Part shown: positions 60,424 through 64,000 of the stretch, one piece after another
How positions within the stretch are numbered: position 1 is the first letter of the stretch
Layout: each line of letters starts with the position of its first letter
NCBI RefSeq assembly: GCF_013283745.1
Contig: NZ_JABSTZ010000002.1
Location: 310,001 to 374,000 of the forward strand
From: Aeromicrobium stalagmiti
Lineage (GTDB): Bacteria; Actinomycetota; Actinomycetes; Propionibacteriales; Nocardioidaceae
Length of the DNA: 64,000 nucleotides
Direction of reading: 5' to 3'
The notes under the pieces: generated by a model
Told to the model about the DNA's origin: nothing
Databases searched by the model: none
The model's input: the letters and a program-made list of their open reading frames with translations, nothing else
Position numbers and translations under genes: made by a program

Positions 60424-61541
60424 CGACCCTCGGCCCGGTGCTCGCCGGCGCGCAGATCCTGGTGACCGCCCAGCGGCGGGCCGCCGATCTCGCGCTCGCG
60501 CTCGGGCGCCGCGGGGCCGAGGTCACGATCGCGGCGTCGCTCGGCGTCGAGTCGCACATCGACGAGGACACGCTGCTCGCGCAGACCCGCCAGATGATCG
60601 CCACCGGTGCCGACGTCGTCGTCGTGACGACCGGCATCGGCTTCCGCGGCTGGCTCGACACCGCCGAGGCGGCCGGCATCGGGGGTGAGCTGGTCGAGGC
60701 CCTGCAGTCGATGCGGCTCGTGGCGCGCGGGCCCAAGGCGCGCGGTGCGCTGCAGGCCGCCGGGCTCGTGCCCGACTGGGTGGCCGAGTCCGAGACGTCG
60801 GCGGAGATCGCCGACTTCCTGGTCACCGAGGGCGTCGAGGGCCTGTCGATCGCGGTGCAGCACCACGGCGCCGGCGATGACGGCCTCGAGCGACGCCTCG
60901 CGGCCGCGGGTGGACGTCCGTTCGGCCTCGTCGTCTACCGCTGGGGCCCGCCGCCCGACCCCGAGGCCGTCGAGCGCTCGGTGCGCGACGCGGCGGCGGG
61001 GGCCTACGACTCCGTGGTCTTCACGTCGGCGCCGGGCGCCTCGGCATGGCTCGGGTCGGTCGAGCGGCTCGGCGCGGCCGACGACCTGCGGCGCCTGGAG
61101 AAGGAGCGCCGCCTGACGCTCGCCGCCGTCGGCCACGTGACGGCCGACCCGCTCCGCAACGCCGGGTTCGACCCGCTGCTGCCCGATCGTGCGCGGCTCG
61201 GCGCGATGGTCCGCTCGCTCGTGATGTATCTCGGCGACGCGTCCGACAGCGTCCCGACCACCGGCGGCGACCTGCGCGTCCGGGCGACGGCCGCGACGCT
61301 CGACCACGTCGTCCTGCCGGTCTCGCCCAGCGGCCTCGCGATCCTGCGGGCCCTGGCTCGTGAGCCCGGGACCGTCCGCTCGCGCGAGGAGCTGCTGCAG
61401 GTGCTGCCCGGCGACTCCGACGACCCGCACTCCGCCGAGGTGGCCGTCGCCCGTCTGCGCGAGGCCGTCGGGCGCCCGATCGTCCAGACCGTCGTCAAGC
61501 GCGGCTACCGCCTCGCGGTGCAGGAGGGGGGGACCGCATGA
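60420..61541 (+). CDS. nnaR: NnaR-type regulator: HemD-like domain plus winged helix
   Basis: 373 aa, GTG start overlapping nirD (GTGA). About 1-260 is a uroporphyrinogen-III synthase-like domain (ILVTAQRRAADLALALGRRG, VVYRWGPPPD, SVVFTSAPGASAWLG). About 275-373 is an OmpR-type winged helix (SPSGLAILRALAREPGTVRS, VAVARLREAVGRPIVQTVVK, RGYRL). Streptomyces and mycobacterial NnaR has this fusion and activates nitrate/nitrite genes with GlnR. It may also retain HemD activity for siroheme, which is unproven. Confidence 0.88.
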   Translation: MTTLGPVLAGAQILVTAQRRAADLALALGRRGAEVTIAASLGVESHIDEDTLLAQTRQMIATGADVVVVTTGIGFRGWLDTAEAAGIGGELVEALQSMRLVARGPKARGALQAAGLVPDWVAESETSAEIADFLVTEGVEGLSIAVQHHGAGDDGLERRLAAAGGRPFGLVVYRWGPPPDPEAVERSVRDAAAGAYDSVVFTSAPGASAWLGSVERLGAADDLRRLEKERRLTLAAVGHVTADPLRNAGFDPLLPDRARLGAMVRSLVMYLGDASDSVPTTGGDLRVRATAATLDHVVLPVSPSGLAILRALAREPGTVRSREELLQVLPGDSDDPHSAEVAVARLREAVGRPIVQTVVKRGYRLAVQEGGTA

Positions 61542-62254
61542 CGATCTCGCTCGTCGCCACCAGCCACGGCACCGACGTCCCGGCGGCCCGCACCGCGATC
61601 ACCGCCCTGGTGTCGGCCGTCGCCGAGGCGTCCCCGCACCTCGACGTGCGCGAGGCGTTCGTCGACGTGCAGATGCCACGGGTCGACACGGCGGTCGACC
61701 TGGTCGACGGCCTCGCTGTCGTCGTGCCCCTGCTGCTAGCGCCGGGATTCCACGTGCGCGTCGACATCAACGACGCAGCCCGGCGCCCGTGGGCCGCGGC
61801 CGCCGGGACGCTCGGCGTCGACGACCGTCTGACCGACGTCATGATGCGACGGCTCGCCGAGGCCGGCGCCACACGGGACGACGTGGTCGTGCTCGCTGCG
61901 GCCGGGTCGAACGACCCCTGTGCGTGGTGCAGCGTCCGGCGGGCGGCGAGGCTCCTGGGTGAGGCATGGGGCGCACCGGTCCCCGTGGGCTTCGTCGGGG
62001 GCACGGGCGCGTCGATCGGCGACGTCGTCCGCGAGGCGACCGCGGCCGGTCGCCGGGTCGTGATCGCGTCCTACCTCATGGCGCCCGGGTTCTTCTTCGA
62101 CCGGCTCCACGCCGCGGGTGCCGACGTCGTCACGCGGCCGCTGCTCGACGGCACGACGGTCGACCCGGCGATGGTCTCGCTGGTGCTCGACCGTTTCGCC
62201 GAGGCCGCGGAGGGCCTCGACTGGGCGGCCGTGACGCCCGTCGCGACACGCTGA
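61538..62254 (+). CDS. cbiX: CbiX-type sirohydrochlorin chelatase
   Basis: 238 aa, two tandem CbiX/SirB half-domains. The first metal histidine is in VATSHGTD (about 10); the second is in LAPGFHVRVDIND. VLAAAGSND and the repeated EAFVDVQMPRV fit the family. It inserts iron into sirohydrochlorin to make siroheme for NirB. Overlaps nnaR by 4 nt, so it is part of the nitrate operon. Confidence 0.85.
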   Translation: MTISLVATSHGTDVPAARTAITALVSAVAEASPHLDVREAFVDVQMPRVDTAVDLVDGLAVVVPLLLAPGFHVRVDINDAARRPWAAAAGTLGVDDRLTDVMMRRLAEAGATRDDVVVLAAAGSNDPCAWCSVRRAARLLGEAWGAPVPVGFVGGTGASIGDVVREATAAGRRVVIASYLMAPGFFFDRLHAAGADVVTRPLLDGTTVDPAMVSLVLDRFAEAAEGLDWAAVTPVATR

Positions 62255-62601
62255 GGGCCCATCCGGCGACTTGTAACCAAAACCAGCACCTGAGTTAACC
62301 GGTGCGAAACAGCCGTCACCGAGGCTGAAGGTGCTGATGGGGAGACCCTGATCCGACGATCGAAGGGGTGGCGTATGCACGACCGTGGCACCCGTGGATC
62401 GTCGGAACACTCCTCCCACGCCGCGTCCGCGGCCACCGTCACCGTTCACGCAACGGCAGCGGAGCCTGCAGGACACGGCGCCTTCGGGGAGGTGCGAGCT
62501 GTCGGCGGAGCCAACGGGGGTGTTCCGTCGACAGCTGCGCGCCCACCCCGGCTCACCGCGGACATCTCGGGTTCCTCGGTCGGTCGGTCCCGGAGGTCAT
62601 C
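62255..62601 (+). promoter_or_regulatory. Intergenic region with a GlnR-type box upstream of the second CbiX gene
   Basis: This 347-bp gap contains half-sites in exact 11-bp phase: GTAAC (62273-62277), a poor match at 62284, TTAAC (62295-62299) and GAAAC (62306-62310). That matches the actinobacterial GlnR pattern GTnAC-N6-GAAAC repeated. The rest holds a short possible ORF (62375-62605) and no other recognised feature. Confidence 0.5.
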
Positions 62602-62605
62602 GTGA
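62375..62605 (+). CDS. Possible 76-aa leader ORF upstream of CbiX 2
   Basis: Ser/Ala/Gly-rich frame with a good GAAGGGG ribosome-binding site. Its TGA overlaps the GTG of the second CbiX gene (GTGA), as in true operon partners. It has no hydrophobic helix and matches no family I know. It may be a real small protein, a coupling leader or chance. Confidence 0.3.
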   Translation: MHDRGTRGSSEHSSHAASAATVTVHATAAEPAGHGAFGEVRAVGGANGGVPSTAARPPRLTADISGSSVGRSRRSS

Positions 62606-63327
62606 ACCGCACCCTGATCCTGTGCGCCCACGGCTCGGACAGCCCGCGCGGACGTTCCGCGTTCGCCGGGCTGGTCAACGCCGTGCGGCGCGAGGCGCAG
62701 GACCTCGACGTCGTCGACGCCTTCGTCGACGTGCAGGTGCCCCGGATCGCCGAGGTCGTGGGGGAGACCGCCGGGCCCCGGGGGGTCGTGCCGCTCATGC
62801 TGGCGTACGACCGACCGGTCAGCGTCGACATCGTCCAGGCCTCGCACCTCGACCCCGCCGTGACGGTCACCGCGCCGCTCGGGCCCGACTGGGTGCTCGC
62901 GGAGGTCGGCGTACGACGCCTGTTCGAGGCCGGGGCCCGAGCTGGCGACACGATCGTCCTCGCCGCCGACGCCGCGATCGACGACCGGGCCGTCTCCGAC
63001 GTCGGCAAGGCCGCACGGCTCCTCAGCGCCGTCTGGGGCGGGCGCGTGCACGTCGGCACCCTGGGTGGTCCTGACACGCCGCTGGCCGACGCGGTCGACG
63101 TCGCGCGGGCGTACGGCAAGCGGGTCGTGGTCTCGACCTACCTGCTGACGCCGGGGGCGACCCACGACGCGATCGTCGCCGCCGGGGCCGACGTCGTCAC
63201 CGAGCCGCTGCTCGACGGGGGACCGCCCGACCAGCGGCTCGTCTCCCTGGTGCTTGCCCGGGCCCGGTCGCGCGGAGGCTGGACCTCCGTCGGCGGCGAC
63301 CCCGGCCCCCACCTCGCCTCGCACTGA
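62602..63327 (+). CDS. CbiX-like protein 2, second catalytic histidine missing
   Basis: 241 aa, GTG start after GGAGG. A paralogue of the CbiX upstream (shared DAFVDVQVPRI, VGKAARLLSAVWG, VVSTYLLTPG). The first histidine is kept (LCAHGSDSPRG). The second motif reads LAYDRPVSVDIVQA where the upstream copy has LAPGFHVRVDINDA, so proline replaces histidine. Chelation may be lost or changed. Control by the GlnR-type box in the gap is likely. Followed by family 3 palindromes. Confidence 0.8.
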   Translation: MNRTLILCAHGSDSPRGRSAFAGLVNAVRREAQDLDVVDAFVDVQVPRIAEVVGETAGPRGVVPLMLAYDRPVSVDIVQASHLDPAVTVTAPLGPDWVLAEVGVRRLFEAGARAGDTIVLAADAAIDDRAVSDVGKAARLLSAVWGGRVHVGTLGGPDTPLADAVDVARAYGKRVVVSTYLLTPGATHDAIVAAGADVVTEPLLDGGPPDQRLVSLVLARARSRGGWTSVGGDPGPHLASH

Positions 63328-63334
63328 CCCCCGG

Positions 63335-63573
63335 GGAGGTGGATCTGCAACCTCACACCCGCGGAGGAGGTGGATCTGCAACCTCACGCCCGTGGAGGAG
63401 GTGGATCGACAACCTCATGTGCGCGTATGAGGTTGTGGATCCACCTCCCAAAGTGTGGGGAGTTCGTATGAGGTGGTGAATCCACCTCCCCGGGGTGCGG
63501 GGATCGCGTATGAGGTTGAGGATCCACCTCCCCGGGGTGCGGGGATCGCGTATGAGGTTGAGGATCCACCTCC
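63335..63573. repeat. Palindrome cluster, family 3, seven half-units
   Basis: Three forward units (GAGGTGGATCTGCAACCTCA at 63336 and 63366, a third at 63397) face four inverted units (TGAGGTTGAGGATCCACCTC type). The centre is a 22-bp stem, 63397-63418 with 63427-63448, with one mismatch and an 8-nt loop. The last two units are 42-bp tandem copies containing ATCGCGTATGAGGTTGAGG. The same family is seen at 18731-18813. Confidence 0.8.
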
Positions 63574-63637
63574 CACCGCCCCGGGACAGGGTGTCGGCTC
63601 CGCGGCGTGGTTCCCGGTCAACCTTCGACCTGTGCTT

Positions 63638-63643
63638 TACCCT
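63638..63643 (+). promoter_or_regulatory. Leaderless-type -10 for ftsK
   Basis: TACCCT ends 6 nt before the ftsK ATG. Confidence 0.48.
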
Positions 63644-63649
63644 TTGACC

Positions 63650-64000
63650 ATGGCGACCCGAACGACTTCCCCGCCGCGCAAGCGGCCGTCCGGCAGCCAG
63701 GCCCGCAAGAAGCCCGCCGCGAACAAGCGCAAGCCCCAGGCCCGCAAGCCTGCCGCCCGCCGACCCGCGCCGAGCAAGAAGACCGGACCTGGCCCCCTTG
63801 CTGCTGTCCTCGGCGCGATCCTGCGCGCCTCGACGGCCTTCTGGCTCGGCATCGCCGGTGTCGTGGGCGCGATCGCCCGCAGCATCGGTCACAGTGCCCG
63901 CGACCTCGATCCCGAGCAGCGCCGTGACGGCGTCGGCTTCGGCATCCTCGCCCTGGGCATCGTCGTGGCCGGGTCGGTCTGGTCCGACATGCCCGGCGCC
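63650..64000 (+). CDS. ftsK: FtsK/SpoIIIE DNA translocase, N-terminal part (3' truncated)
   Basis: First 117 codons of a protein that runs off the window. The very basic N-terminus (RKRPSGSQARKKPAANKRKP) is followed by ILRASTAFWLGIAGVVGAIA, RSIGHSARDLDPEQRRDGVG and the first transmembrane helix FGILALGIVVAGSVW, the typical opening of actinobacterial FtsK. The translocase motor lies beyond the window. FtsK clears the chromosome from the division septum. Position after dapA-rnj agrees with the conserved backbone. Confidence 0.88.
   Translation, partial: MATRTTSPPRKRPSGSQARKKPAANKRKPQARKPAARRPAPSKKTGPGPLAAVLGAILRASTAFWLGIAGVVGAIARSIGHSARDLDPEQRRDGVGFGILALGIVVAGSVWSDMPGA

Larger units (their letters stand above)
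63328..63649. other. Intergenic region: family 3 repeats, then the ftsK promoter
   Basis: 322 bp without a gene. Almost all of it is the palindrome cluster at 63335-63573. The remaining 75 bp end in a leaderless-type -10 for ftsK. Frames that run through the repeats on the minus strand are repetitive translations of the palindromes, not proteins. Confidence 0.7.

Noticed and set aside
63335..63573. CRISPR-like appearance of regularly repeated 20-42 bp units before ftsK
   Set aside because: Units face each other as inverted palindromes, spacers are not unique sequences of constant length, and no cas gene is present.
63353..63892. Minus-strand frame with repeated WILNLIRDPRTPGR-type segments
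   Set aside because: It is the translation of the family 3 DNA repeats plus antisense ftsK; no ribosome-binding site or family character.

Overview
The window is a 64-kb piece of a high-GC actinobacterial chromosome. Evidence: strong G/C bias at third codon positions, an Lsr2-type nucleoid protein, many start codons sitting 6-7 nt after a TANNNT element (leaderless style), an NnaR-type HemD/winged-helix regulator, and a housekeeping gene order that, from memory, follows the Mycobacterium tuberculosis dxr (Rv2870c) to ftsK (Rv2748c) backbone. The best guess is Propionibacteriales (Nocardioides/Aeromicrobium-like). This is an inference and was not checked against a database.

Layout. 1-5.7 kb: polyamine-type ABC importer (potA partial, potB-like, potC-like), a class III aminotransferase and an FAD amine oxidase, together an uptake and catabolism locus. 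5.7-10.8 kb: Lsr2-like protein, an SDR, a NarL-type two-component system and a divergent ABC-2 exporter. 10.9-18.7 kb: dxr-rseP-ispG-GNAT, a polysaccharide deacetylase with a C-terminal Calx-beta-like region, a DoxX-like protein, proS. 18.8-26.0 kb: a ferritin-like/Tat pair, then rimP-nusA-ylxR-infB-rbfA-truB. 26.1-32.3 kb: an accessory island that separates truB from ribF. It holds a cardiolipin-synthase-like protein, an acidic repeat-containing secreted protein with an odd protein kinase, a DUF559 nuclease flanked by palindromes, and an OmpR-type two-component system with its own acidic secreted protein. 32.4-41.1 kb: ribF, an SGNH lipoprotein, rpsO, pnp, neutral ceramidase, kynU, dapB. 41.2-44.1 kb: a leftward block of azlD-azlC-GNAT-SPFH, a tRNA-like RNA element and a membrane protein. 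44.2-50.1 kb: thyA-folA, a second palindrome-flanked DUF559 nuclease, a thioesterase, dapA-rnj. 50.1-63.3 kb: nitrate assimilation (mobA-DUF6457-moeA, narK, nitrate reductase, flavoprotein, nirBD, nnaR, two CbiX proteins). 63.65 kb to the end: start of ftsK.

Most interesting signals. (1) Two separate DUF559/Vsr-like nuclease genes are each bracketed by their own family of inverted-repeat palindromes. A third palindrome family occurs in clusters without a nuclease in this window. This resembles a REP/RAYT arrangement, but with a nuclease in place of the Y1 transposase. (2) The promoters of the two acidic secreted proteins, at opposite ends of the 27.3-32.3 kb block, share CTCATC-type direct repeats with exact 11-bp spacing. 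This suggests one regulon run by the two-component system inside the block, with the nuclease module sitting in its middle. (3) infB is preceded by a chain of ATGA-overlapped micro-ORFs made from a 14-nt tandem repeat, then a hairpin that covers its ribosome-binding site. (4) A tRNA-like structured element lies directly upstream of an SPFH/slipin-like gene. (5) The second CbiX protein lacks the second metal-binding histidine, and a well-phased GlnR-type box lies in its upstream gap.
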